Shown here piece after piece: positions 24,522 through 35,579 of a stretch of DNA of 64,000 nucleotides; position 1 is the stretch's first letter; the number at the start of each line of letters is the position of its first letter. The DNA lies in contig JBAIZL010000006.1 in assembly GCA_036971475.1 (NCBI GenBank), positions 139,900,231 through 139,964,230 on the forward strand, in the 5' to 3' direction. Below the pieces are notes generated by a model, which saw only the letters and a list, made by a program, of their open reading frames with translations, searched no databases and was not told where the DNA came from. The position numbers were made by a program, and so were the translations under genes. Source of the DNA: Prosapia bicincta. Taxonomy: Eukaryota > Arthropoda > Insecta > Hemiptera > Cercopidae.

Positions 24522-25851
24522 CTAAAGGGTTCTTAGTGTACATTTCCTGAATAGCCTGGAGAGCACTTTTGGAATCACAACACACAAGATATTTAGAATT
24601 TGCAGACGGAATTGATCTTAAAGCTTGGAAAATTGCATAAAGTTCTGCAGTAAAAACGCTACAGGCTGAGGGTAATCCGTAAGTGAAAGTTTGTCCTTCC
24701 ATAAAAAATGCACAACCTATCCCATTGTCCAGTTTTGAACCGTCTGTGAATATAGTCACAGTATGTTGGTGAGTTAGTTGTATCTGCAAAAACTCCTGAC
24801 GATAAATAACGTCAGGAGTATTGTGTTTTAGGTACCTGGACAATGAGAAGTCACATTTTGGCTTTTGTATTGTCCATGGAGGGATGTAGCATGATGTTCG
24901 TTCGAATATAGGTGGATGTTCTAAATTTAGATTGCTAAAAATGCGCAACGTTCTTATTCCGAAGGGAGCAGTTGAACGTTGACGCACATTGTAACGATCC
25001 TCGAGGTAGTTATCAAAAACTGCTTTGGACGCCGGATATTTAGGTTTACTTCGAAGACCAATGTAATATGAAATTTGTAGCATTTGACGTCGCATTGAGA
25101 GAGATGGTTCTCCAGCTTCAACTAGAAGGCTGGAGATTGGGCTTGATCTAAAAGCACCAGTAGAAAGTCTAAGGCCAGCGTGATGTATTGAATCCAGGAG
25201 TTTCAGAACCGTAGGTCGAGCAGATGAATAGGCTATACAGCCGTAATCTATGCGCGATCTTACAACGGCGCGATAGAAACCGAGCATACAGGTTCTGTCT
25301 GCTCCCCAATTTGTACCCCTTAGAACTCTCAACATATCCAATATCTTGCTGCACCGGGTCCTCAAATCACGCACATGCGGATTCCATGAAAGTCTTTTAT
25401 CCAATAAAAGACCCAAAAATCTCACATTATCCGCGGTCTGAAGCCGCGTACCATCAAGATAAAGAATAGGTTCCTGGTGTTGCCTGCGACGACTAAATGC
25501 TATACACTGGGTCTTCGAAGCCGAAAACTTGAAGCCCGTAGATTTGGTCCATTCTTGCAATTTATTAATGACTAATTGTAAGGATCTTTCCGCTGTTGCC
25601 ATACTTCTAGCAGCCACATATATACAAAAATCGTCTACAAACAGGGAACAGTGGACCGGTGACTGTACGTTTGAAGTGACGCTGTTAATGGCAACGGCAA
25701 ACAGCGTCACATTCAAAACGACACCCTGTGGTACACCATTCTCTAGTTCGCAACGATCAGAATATATGCCTCCCAGACGTACACGAAAAGTCCTGTTGTT
25801 CAAATAATTTTGTATAAAAGCAAGAATGTGTTCAAAATTCCTCTTCTCCAT
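24430..25851 (-). pseudogene. LINE ORF2 fragment 3: C-terminal reverse transcriptase and most of RNase H
   Basis: This fragment opens with a HILAFIQNYLNNRTFRVRLG segment. The VPQG block follows, with substitutions where VPQGSVLS is usual (VPQGVVLN), and then the catalytic box FVDDFCIY at about residue 70. After the thumb region (FLGLLLDKRLSWNPH...) and a connection domain comes an RNase H domain at about residues 365-465. Its first three acidic residues are visible: TDGSK (Asp), TAELYAI (Glu) and CCDSKSAL (Asp). The frame is lost just before the last RNase H motif, and the final residues of this ORF are out of frame. It spans 473 codons with no internal stop, so the insertion is not extremely old. 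Confidence 0.9.
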
Positions 25852-26678
25852 GCCATGTCATATGCCTTCTCAAGGTCAAAGAAAACCGCTACCAGTGTTT
25901 GTCGTAAGATGAAGGCATTCTGTATAGCTGACTCCAACAAAACCAATTGGTCAACTGATGAACGTCCTTGTCTGGAACCACACTGAACGTTAGAAAGAAG
26001 TTTGTTTGTTTCTAGATACCAGACAAGACGACGGTTGACCATCTTCTCCAGTAGTTTGCATAGGCAGCTGGTCAGAGAGATGGGTCTGTAACTACTGGGA
26101 TTAGTTTTGCCCTTTCCTTGTTTTAGAAGAGGAATTATTGTCGCTTCTAACCATGCATCGGGAAAACTGTGCTCCCCAAATATACGGTTGTATATCCGAA
26201 GGAGAACTAGTTTTGCCGACGGTGGTAGATTTTTAATCATGGAGTATACAATATCATCCGGGCCTGAAGCAGAATCCTTCGTTGACGAGAGAGCTGACTC
26301 TAGTTTGTCGATAGAGAAATGGATATTCAAACAAGAATCTCCAGACAATCCAACGGTGAAAGGTAAGGCTTCCTGTTTACGTCTGTACACCTGGAAAGCG
26401 TCCTTGTATGCAGAAGATGAAGAATGTTTTGAGAACGATAACGCTAGCACATTGGCAATTTCCTCACAGTCTGTGGTCATAACTCCATCCGGATGCCTTA
26501 ATGAAATGAATGGCATCGGAACGGAAATGCCACAGACTGATCGTAATTTCTTCCATACTGTGGATGGAGCTGTAGTTCTTGTAATTGTGCCAATGTACTG
26601 ACCATGATTCTCGTTTACTTTGCCTAAATATTCTCCGTGCTTTCGCACGGAAGATTTTATATTTTTCCAGGTTTTCAC
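25800..26678 (-). pseudogene. LINE ORF2 fragment 2: N-terminal half of reverse transcriptase
   Basis: Genuine similarity starts a little inside the ORF (QYIGTITRTT...VWKKLRS). It then shows the RT blocks in order: SGPDDI, FPDAWLEATIIPLLKQGK, SSYRPISLTSCLCKLLEKM, QCGSRQGRSSVDQL and the catalytic block FFDLEKAYDMAW with the first metal-binding Asp. The frame changes just after this block, near 25,830, where part of the sequence following the first Asp seems lost. The enzyme would copy the element's RNA at a nicked chromosomal target; this copy cannot. Confidence 0.88.
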
Positions 26679-26958
26679 TCGTTGGATGTATCTTGAACTG
26701 GTTCAGAGCTTTTCTCCGTTGACGAAGGATCACAGTGCACTCATCATTCCACCACGGAACCGGTGGTCGTCGTGGTTTGGATGAGGTTTCCGGAATTGCC
26801 TTTCCGGCGGCATTCAAAACTGTTTTTGTAAATGAATTGACAATGTCATCAATGGGAGCCAAGTAATCCACGTCCAGTGATTCTAGATCTTGTGAAAATT
26901 GTTCCCAGTTGGCTCTTTTCAAATATTGACAGTCAAAGTAACATTTTGTCGCTACCAA
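26464..26958 (-). pseudogene. LINE ORF2 fragment 1: linker between endonuclease and reverse transcriptase
   Basis: This fragment begins in the region between endonuclease and RT, with the typical KRANWEQF box. It continues to PVPWWNDEC, a basic RRKALNQFK stretch and an RAKARR...KRESW box, all features of the linker in I/jockey-type ORF2 proteins. After KRESW the true reading continues in another frame (near 26,600), and the last ~45 codons of this ORF are out of frame. The endonuclease catalytic residues that should precede it are absent. Confidence 0.75.
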
Positions 26959-26970
26959 CCTAAGTCTCTA

Positions 26971-27570
26971 TTCTGATGGTCCGGTCCCTATGTAAGACTC
27001 CAAGGGAAACGGAAAACGTGTAATTTATACGTACCTGGACCGAACTAACCAGTTGAGGTATGCAGTAGTACGAAAAATCGTGCTGTTCGCGAATGTGGGA
27101 AAGTGCTCAGGTACTTAATCCTGTTTAATGTGGCGGTCGGTAGGCCGGATTTAGGAAAACCCAAATGACTAAGTGGTCATTTCAAACAGCAGTTGTATTT
27201 ATAAACGTAACAAGTTCCTTCAAATTGTTAGATACTACAATTTAGCCTTTGTCCGTTTATGCTGTACTTTAAGCTGTGTAGTTGATCAAAAGTATTAAGG
27301 GTGTTATAACAACAAATAGCAATAAGAGCTACACACGAACAACAGTAAAGTAGATACATGAAGTAAACATAAAATAAATTACATAATTTTTTTATTCACG
27401 CTAAAATAAAAGTAAAATAATTCCATTACAACGATTTACATTGACTTGTTTTTTAACATTTTTTTGATCCGTAAAAAATATTCAGTACGGTATAAACACT
27501 ATACATATAACACTTGGAGTGAGCGTACATTAAAAACAAACCTTACATTACGTTTATATTCTAATTACAG
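26971..27570. other. Low-copy spacer between LINE and candidate exon
   Basis: The first ~200 bp is moderately GC-rich (GGTCCGGTCC, CGGTCGGTAGGCCGG) and could be the LINE's insertion target or older repeat debris. The rest is AT-rich. No coding frame or repeat was recognised. Confidence 0.45.
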
Positions 27571-27734
27571 GTCATGGAACTAACAAAAGATATCCTCAAA
27601 CTCTCTACTGGATTAAATATGAAGTCCTAAGTGAAATGTCTAAAACTACTGTATTTGCTTTACTTACACGACAGGTCAGACATGCAGCTAGTCAGGGACA
27701 ACCAAAGCCAAGACGTTATACAAAACATACATAA
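27571..27734 (+). CDS. Candidate 3'-terminal coding exon, unknown protein
   Basis: After a consensus acceptor (TTTATATTCTAATTACAG/GT) a plus-strand frame stays open for 53 codons to TAA in DNA that is otherwise AT-rich and full of stops. The peptide is not low-complexity. It includes RYPQTLYWIKYEVLSEMSK and ALLTRQVRHAASQGQPKPRR, an amphipathic, Lys/Arg-rich C-terminus. The first two bases complete a split codon, so an upstream exon is required, and none was found in the preceding unique sequence. An AATAAA lies 70 nt after the stop. I cannot assign a family. It could be a host exon, a fragment of a mobile-element gene or a chance ORF. Confidence 0.35.
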
Positions 27735-28349
27735 AAAAGCTTAATGTTTCCTAATTAACGTTAAAGAAATAGTAGTTTGGCATTTTATATGTTACTGTTT
27801 TCAAATAAATTAAAATGTAACTTTTAATTTCTTTTACACTAGGTTTGGCTATAAAATTTTGTAGCAGTCTGTAATCAAAGTAGCAATATCAAAGTATAAT
27901 TTAATTACCTTCAAAATAATTTAACGTGAGATAATCTAAATTATTGGCAAAGTCTAATTTAAACCAATTATTTTGAAAAACGGGTCACGTCAAAGGATTG
28001 AAAATATACATCTAGCTCGAAACTACCCGAATGAGATAAGCCAATTACAAACTTTAATGTAAAACTGAAAGAAAAATAATTTTATAATCGCCCCTTAATA
28101 TAATTACACTCCCGTTTTTGCATTAAACAAAGACGCTTTCAAAAGAATGCTGATATCTGTAATCTTCTTTGAGCGGAGACCAGTGGAGCAGATGCCTGAT
28201 TTCCACTTTGCCACTAGCACTTGCAAGAAAAATTCCAATTTCAATGTCAACTGAAGCTTGTCAAATTGGACGTAATACGTAGGCAGGGAAAATTCTTTGA
28301 TATTTCACTCGGCAGTGGCAAGGCTCAATCTCGCTGTTTAGTAATTGAA
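27735..28349. other. AT-rich spacer before the 96-bp satellite
   Basis: Apart from the poly(A)-signal candidate nothing is recognised. A 75-codon plus-strand ORF at 28,221-28,448 runs into the first satellite copies and is judged fortuitous. Confidence 0.5.
27804..27809 (+). terminator. Candidate polyadenylation signal
   Basis: AATAAA occurs 70 nt downstream of the stop of the plus-strand candidate exon, a normal spacing for a short 3' UTR. The surroundings are AT-rich, so it is only supportive. Confidence 0.3.
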
Positions 28350-31300
28350 TCCAGTGGGCAAAGAAGCGTATATAAACGTATCGCACAGTACAGCTCCGGT
28401 AGCCTGTACAGAGTGTCCCGTTACAACAGTCCAGTGATATTTAACTAAATGGGAAAAGAAACTTATAAAAACGTATAACATACTACAGCTTCGGGTAGTC
28501 TGTACAGAGAGTCCCTTACAAAATTCCAGTGCTATTCAATAAAGTGGGAAAAGAAACGTATATAAACGTATAACATACTACAGCTTCGGGTAGTCTGTAC
28601 AGAGAGTCCCGTTACAACATTCCAGTGCTATTCAATAAAGTGGGAAAGGAAACGTAAATAAACGTATAACATACTACAGCTTCGGGTAGTCTGTACAGAG
28701 AGTCCCGTTACAACATTCCAGTGCTATTCAATAAAGTGGGAAAGGAAACGTATATAAACGTATAACATACTACAGCTTCGGGTAGTCTGTACAGAGAGTC
28801 CCGTTACAACATTCCAGTGCTATTCAATAAAGTGGGAAAGGAAACGTAAATAAACGTATAACATACTACAGCTTCGGGTAGTCTGTACAGAGAGTCCCGT
28901 TACAACATTCCAGTGCTATTCAATAAAGTGGGAAAGGAAACGTATATAAACGTATAACATACTACAGCTTCGGGTAGTCTGTACAGAGAGTCCCGTTACA
29001 ACATTCCAGTGCTATTCAATAAAGTGGGAAAGGAAACGTATATAAACGTATAACATACTACAGCTTCGGGTAGTCTGTACAGAGAGTCCCGTTACAACAT
29101 TCCAGTGCTATTCAATAAAGTGGGAAAGGAAACGTAAATAAACGTATAACATACTACAGCTTCGGGTAGTCTGTACAGAGTGTCCCGTTACAACAGTCCA
29201 GTGATATTTAACTAAATGGGAAAAGAAACTTATAAAAACGTATAACATACTACAGCTTCGGGTAGTCTGTACAGAGAGTCCCTTACAAAATTCCAGTGCT
29301 ATTCAATAAAGTGGGAAAAGAAACGTATATAAACGTATAACATACTACAGCTTCGGGTAGTCTGTACAGAGAGTCCCGTTACAACATTCCAGTGCTATTC
29401 AATAAAGTGGGAAAGGAAACGTAAATAAACGTATAACATACTACAGCTTCGGGTAGTCTGTACAGAGAGTCCCGTTACAACATTCCAGTGCTATTCAATA
29501 AAGTGGGAAAGGAAACGTATATAAACGTATAACATACTACAGCTTCGGGTAGTCTGTACAGAGAGTCCCGTTACAACATTCCAGTGCTATTCAATAAAGT
29601 GGGAAAGGAAACGTAAATAAACGTATAACATACTACAGCTTCGGGTAGTCTGTACAGAGAGTCCCGTTACAACATTCCAGTGCTATTCAATAAAGTGGGA
29701 AAGGAAACGTATATAAACGTATAACATACTACAGCTTCGGGTAGTCTGTACAGAGAGTCCCGTTACAACATTCCAGTGCTATTCAATAAAGTGGGAAAGG
29801 AAACGTATATAAACGTATAACATACTACAGCTTCGGGTAGTCTGTACAGAGAGCCCCGTTACAACATTCCAGTGCTATTCAATAAAGTGGGAAAGGAAAC
29901 GTATATAAACGTATAACACACTACAGCTTCGGGTAGTCTGTACAGAGTGTCCCGTTACAACATTCCAGTGCTATTCAATAAAGTGGGAAAGGAAGCGTAT
30001 ATAAACGTATAACATACTACAGCTTCGGGTAGTCTGTACAGAGAGTCCCGTTACAACATTCCAGTGCTATTCAATAAAGTGGGAAAAGAAACGTATATAA
30101 ACGTATAACATACTACAGCTTCGGGTAGTCTGTACAGAGAGTCCCGTTACAACATTCCAGTGCTATTCAATAAAGTGGGAAAGGAAACGTAAATAAACGT
30201 ATAACATACTACAGCTTCGGGTAGTCTGTACAGAGAGTCCCGTTACAACATTCCAGTGCTATTCAATAAAGTGGGAAAGGAAACGTATATAAACGTATAA
30301 CATACTACAGCTTCGGGTAGTCTGTACAGAGAGTCCCGTTACAACATTCCAGTGCTATTCAATAAAGTGGGAAAGGAAACGTATATAAACGTATAACATA
30401 CTACAGCTTCGGGTAGTCTGTACAGAGAGCCCCGTTACAACATTCCAGTGCTATTCAATAAAGTGGGAAAGGAAGCGTATATAAACGTATAACACACTAC
30501 AGCTTCGGGTAGTCTGTACAGAGTGTCCCGTTACAACATTCCAGTGCTATTCAATAAAGTGGGAAAGGAAGCGTATATAAACGTAAAACACACTACAGCT
30601 TCGGGTAGCCTGTACAGAGAGTCCCGTTACAACATTCCAGTGCTATTCAATAAAGTGGGAAAGGAAACGTATATAAACGTATAACATACTACAGCTTCGG
30701 GTAGTCTGTACAGAGAGTCCCATTACAACATTCCAGTGCTATTCAATAAAGTGGGAAAGGAAGCGTATATAAACGTATAACACACTTCAGCTTCGGGTAG
30801 TCTGTACAGAGAGTCCCGTTACAACATTCCAGTGCTATTCAATAAAGTGGGAAAGGAAGCGTATATAAACGTATAACACACTACAGCTTCGGGTAGTCTG
30901 TACAGAGTGTCCCGTTACAACATTCCAGTGCTATTCAATAAAGTGGGAAAGGAAGCGTATATAAACGTATAACATACTACAGCTTCGGGTAGTCTGTACA
31001 GAGAGTCCCGTTACAACATTCCAGTGCTATTCAATAAAGTGGGAAAAGAAACGTATATAAACGTATAACATACTACAGCTTCGGGTAGTCTGTACAGAGA
31101 GTCCCGTTACAACATTCCAGTGCTATTCAATAAAGTGGGAAAGGAAACGTAAATAAACGTATAACATACTACAGCTTCGGGTAGTCTGTACAGAGAGTCC
31201 CGTTACAACATTCCAGTGCTATTCAATAAAGTGGGAAAGGAAACGTATATAAACGTATAACATACTACAGCTTCGGGTAGTCTGTACAGAGAGTCCCGTT

Positions 31301-34300
31301 ACAACATTCCAGTGCTATTCAATAAAGTGGGAAAGGAAACGTATATAAACGTATAACATACTACAGCTTCGGGTAGTCTGTACAGAGAGCCCCGTTACAA
31401 CATTCCAGTGCTATTCAATAAAGTGGGAAAGGAAGCGTATATAAACGTATAACACACTACAGCTTCGGGTAGTCTGTACAGAGTGTCCCGTTACAACATT
31501 CCAGTGCTATTCAATAAAGTGGGAAAGGAAGCGTATATAAACGTAAAACACACTACAGCTTCGGGTAGCCTGTACAGAGAGTCCCGTTACAACATTCCAG
31601 TGCTATTCAATAAAGTGGGAAAGGAAACGTATATAAACGTATAACATACTACAGCTTCGGGTAGTCTGTACAGAGAGTCCCATTACAACATTCCAGTGCT
31701 ATTCAATAAAGTGGGAAAGGAAGCGTATATAAACGTATAACACACTTCAGCTTCGGGTAGTCTGTACAGAGAGTCCCGTTACAACATTCCAGTGCTATTT
31801 AACTAAATGGGAAAAGAAACTTATATAAACGTATAACACACTTCAGCTTCGGGTAGTCTGTAAAGAGAGTCCCATTACAACATTCCAGTGCTATTCAATA
31901 AAGTGGGAAAGGAAACGTATATAAACGTATAACATACTACAGCTTCGGGTAGTCTGCACAGAGAGTCTCGTTACAACATTCCAGTGCTATTCAATAAAGT
32001 GGGAAAGGAAACTTATATAAACGTATAACATACTACAGCTTCGGGTAGTCTGTACAGAGAGCCCCGTTACAACATTCCAGTGCTATTCAATAAAGTGGGA
32101 AAGGAAGCGTATATAAACGTATAACATACTACAGCTTCGGGTAGTCTGTACAGAGAGCCCCGTTACAACATTCCAGTGCTATTCAATAAAGTGGGAAAGG
32201 AAGCGTATATAAACGTATAACATACTACAGCTTCGGGTAGTCTGTACAGAGAGCCCCGTTACAACATTCCAGCGCTATTCAATAAAGTGGGAAAGGAAAC
32301 GTAAATAAACGTATAACATACTACAGCTTCGGGTAGTCTGTACAGAGAGTCCCGTTACAACATTCCAGTGCTATTCAATACAGTGGGAAAGGAACGTATA
32401 TAAACGTATAACATACTACAGCTTCGGGTAGTCTGTACAGAGAGCCCCGTTACAACATTCCAGTGCTATTCAATAAAGTGGGAAAGGAAGCGTATATAAA
32501 CGTATAACACACTACAGCTTCGGGTAGTCTGTACAGAGTGTCCCGTTACAACATTCCAGTGCTATCCAATAAAGTGGGAAAGGAAGCGCATATAAACGTA
32601 TAACACACTACAGCTTCGGGTAGCCTGTACAGAGAGTGCCGTTACAACATTCCAGTGCTATTCAATAAAGTGGGAAAGGAAACGTATATAAACGTATAAC
32701 ATACTACAGCTTCGGGTAGTCTGTACAGAGAGTCCCGTTACAACATTCCAGTGCTATTCAATAAAGTGGGAAAGGAAACGTATATAAACGTATAAAATAC
32801 TACAGCTTCGGGTAGTCTGTACAGAGTGCCCCGTTACAACATTCCAGTGCTATTCAATAAAGTGGGAAAGAAAACGTATATAAACGTATAACATACTACA
32901 GCTTCGGGTAGTCTGTACAGAGAGCCCCTTCACAACATTCCAGTGCTATTCAATAAAGTGGGAAAGGAAGCGTGTATAAACGTATAACACACTACAGCTT
33001 CGGGTAGTCTGTAGAGAGTGTCCCGTTACAACATTCCAGTGCTATTCAATAAAGTGGGAAAGGAAGCGTATATAAACTTATAACACACTACAGCTTCGGG
33101 TAGCCTGTACAGAGAGTCCCATTACAACATTCCAGTGCTATTTAACTATGTGGGAAAAGAAACGTATATAAACGTATAACATTCTACAGCTTCGGGTAGT
33201 CTGTACAGAGTGCCCCGTTACAACATTCCAGTGCTATTCAATAAAGTGGGAAAGGAAACGTATATAAACGTATAACACACTACAGCTTCGGGTAGCCTGT
33301 ACAGAGAGTCCCGTTACAACATTCCAGTGCTATTCAATAAAGTGGGAAAGGAAACGTATATAAACGTATAACATACTACAGCTTCGGGTAGTCTGTACAG
33401 AGAGCCCCGTTACAACATTCCAGTGCTATTCAATAAAGTGGGAAAAGAAACGTATATAAACGTATAACATACTACAGCTTCGGGTAGTCTGTACAGAGTG
33501 CCCCGTTACAACATTCCAGTGCTATTCAATAAAGTGGGAAAGGAAGCGTATATAAACGTATAACATACTACAGCTTCGGGTAGTCTGTACAGAGAGTCCC
33601 GTTCCAACATTCCAGTGCTATTTAACTAAATGGGAAAAGAAACTTATATAAACGTATAACACACTTCAGCTTCGGGTAGTCTGTACAGAGTGTCCCGTTA
33701 CAACATTCCAGTGCTATTCAATAAAGTGGGAAAGGAAGCGTATATAAACGTATAACATACTACAGCTTCGGGTAGTCTGTACAGAGTGTCCCGTTACAAC
33801 ATTCCAGTGCTATTCAATAAAGTGGGAAAGGAAGCGTATATAAACTTATAACACACTTCAGCTCCGGTAGCCTGTACAGAGTGTCCCGTTACAACAGTCC
33901 AGTGATATTTAACTAAATGGGAAAAGAAACTTATATAAACGTATAACATACTACAGCTTCGGGTAGTCTGTACAGAGTGTCCCGTTACAACATTCCAGTG
34001 CTATTCAATAAAGTGGGAAAAGAAGCGTATACAAACTTATAACACATTACAGCTTCGGGTAGTCTGTACAGAGTCCCGTTACAACATGCCAGTGCTATTT
34101 AACTAAATGGGAAAAGAAACTTATATAAACGTATAACATACTACAGCTTCGGGTAGTCTGTACAGAGTGTCCCGTTACAACATTCCAGTGCTATTCAATA
34201 AAGTGGGAAAGGAAGCGTATATAAACGTATAACATACTACAGCTTCGGGTAGTCTGTACAGAGTGTCCCGTTACAACATTCCAGTGCTATTCAATAAAGT

Positions 34301-34905
34301 GGGAAAGGAAGCGTATATAAACTTATAACACACTTCAGCTCCGGTAGCCTGTACAGAGTGTCCCGTTACAACAGTCCAGTGATATTTAACTAAATGGGAA
34401 AAGAAACTTATATAAACGTATAACATACTACAGCTTCGGGTAGTCTGTACAGAGTGTCCCGTTACAACATTCCAGTGCTATTCAATAAAGTGGGAAAAGA
34501 AGCGTATACAAACTTATAACACATTACAGCTTCGGGTAGTCTGTACAGAGTCCCGTTACAACATGCCAGTGCTATTTAACTAAATGGGAAAAGAAACTTA
34601 TATAAACGTATAACATACTACAGCTTCGGGTAGTCTGTACAGAGTGTCCCGTTACAACATTCCAGTGCTATTCAATAAAGTGGGAAAAGAAGCGTATATA
34701 AACTTATAACACACTACAGCTTCGGGTAGCATGTAAAGAGGGCTCAGTTAGAACATTTTAGTGCTATTTAATCCAGTAGAAAAAGAAGAGCATATAAATT
34801 TATAACACATTACAGCTTAGGTAGCCTGTAAAGAGGGTTTTGTTAGAACAGTTCTTTGTTCTTGAAACCACTAGAGAAAGAATTGTATATAAAAGTAGAG
34901 CTCGC
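28350..34905. repeat. 96-bp satellite array, about 68 copies, with block duplications
   Basis: The unit reads GTGGGAAAGGAAACGTATATAA...CTACAGCTTCGGGTAGTCTGTACAGAG...CAACATTCCAGTGCTATTCAAT and recurs every 96 bp (28,591 then 28,687). Nearly every copy has a TATA-like GTATATAAACG. Edge copies are divergent on both sides (first copies with GCTCCGGTAGCC, last copies from about 34,690 on). The interior is homogeneous. Marker copies recur 768 bp apart (about 28,411 and 29,178), a ~940-bp block at about 29,900-30,839 is repeated almost exactly 960 bp downstream, and a block near 33,850 recurs about 480 bp on. Confidence 0.97.
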
Positions 34906-35579
34906 TAAAGCTGTTCTGTGTTACACAGGGATAATCAACGTTCTAACAATTACTTAATTAATTATATATTGTAATTATTTGAATATTTTGACTGAATAAA
35001 AAAATCTTAACCATAATTATATATTTCAATCCTTAATATATTAAATAGTGTAATTCGTTCAAATTCCCTCCACCATTACTATATTTAACAGTGACATTTC
35101 CTACCAAAAAGTCTCGCAATTTGTTTAAATATATACCAAATATTGAAGGAATATTTAGTGGAATTTACATGACTGATTAAAGTGACGCAAACAGATATCG
35201 GCATGAGTGAATAACAACCCGACAAAATCCAATAAACTGTATTATGCAGAACATCTTGAGGAAAAGTTTAGTTTGACAAAGCGCCCTCGTCGTTGTTTCG
35301 TTTGTTCTGGTTCTGTGTTTGCAATTCGTTAAAGTGTCGACGAGAACGGGGATGATGGCTCACGTTAATTACGTGGCGTCAGATTCAATCAAAGAAGGAG
35401 CCAGTGTATTCCATAAAACGTCTTGTAGACGGGTAGAAGATGTTCTCTATAACGGTCTATAGATGTCCTCTATTGAGCAAGCTTTTAACACACTATTCTT
35501 TCATATTGGCATACATGGAATACTGTTTAGCATACCTGTAATAGAAACTTACGAACTGGATCTAAAAGAGATGTCAACG
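34906..35579. other. Unique spacer between two large satellites
   Basis: AT-rich, with a slightly GC-richer part at about 35,270-35,400. At about 34,917 there is a perfect short palindrome CTGTGT-T-ACACAG. No gene recognised. Confidence 0.45.

Larger units (their letters stand above)
23964..26970 (-). mobile_element. 5'-truncated non-LTR retrotransposon (RNase H-bearing, I-group-like)
   Basis: Minus-strand coding remnants run in the order linker, reverse transcriptase, RNase H and C-terminal Cys/His motif. This is the ORF2 order of LINEs of the I/R1/LOA group that carry RNase H. The apurinic endonuclease domain and ORF1 are missing, so the copy is 5'-truncated at about 26,960, as is common after incomplete target-primed reverse transcription. 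Three frame changes (near 26,600, 25,830 and 24,500) break the ORF. It is a dead copy. I place it with I/Nimb-like elements from the FVDDFCIY box and the C-terminal layout. The clade needs a phylogeny to confirm. No target duplication was found. Confidence 0.88.

Noticed and set aside
28221..28448. 75-codon plus-strand ORF next to the 96-bp satellite
   Set aside because: It runs into the first satellite units and has no features of a protein family.
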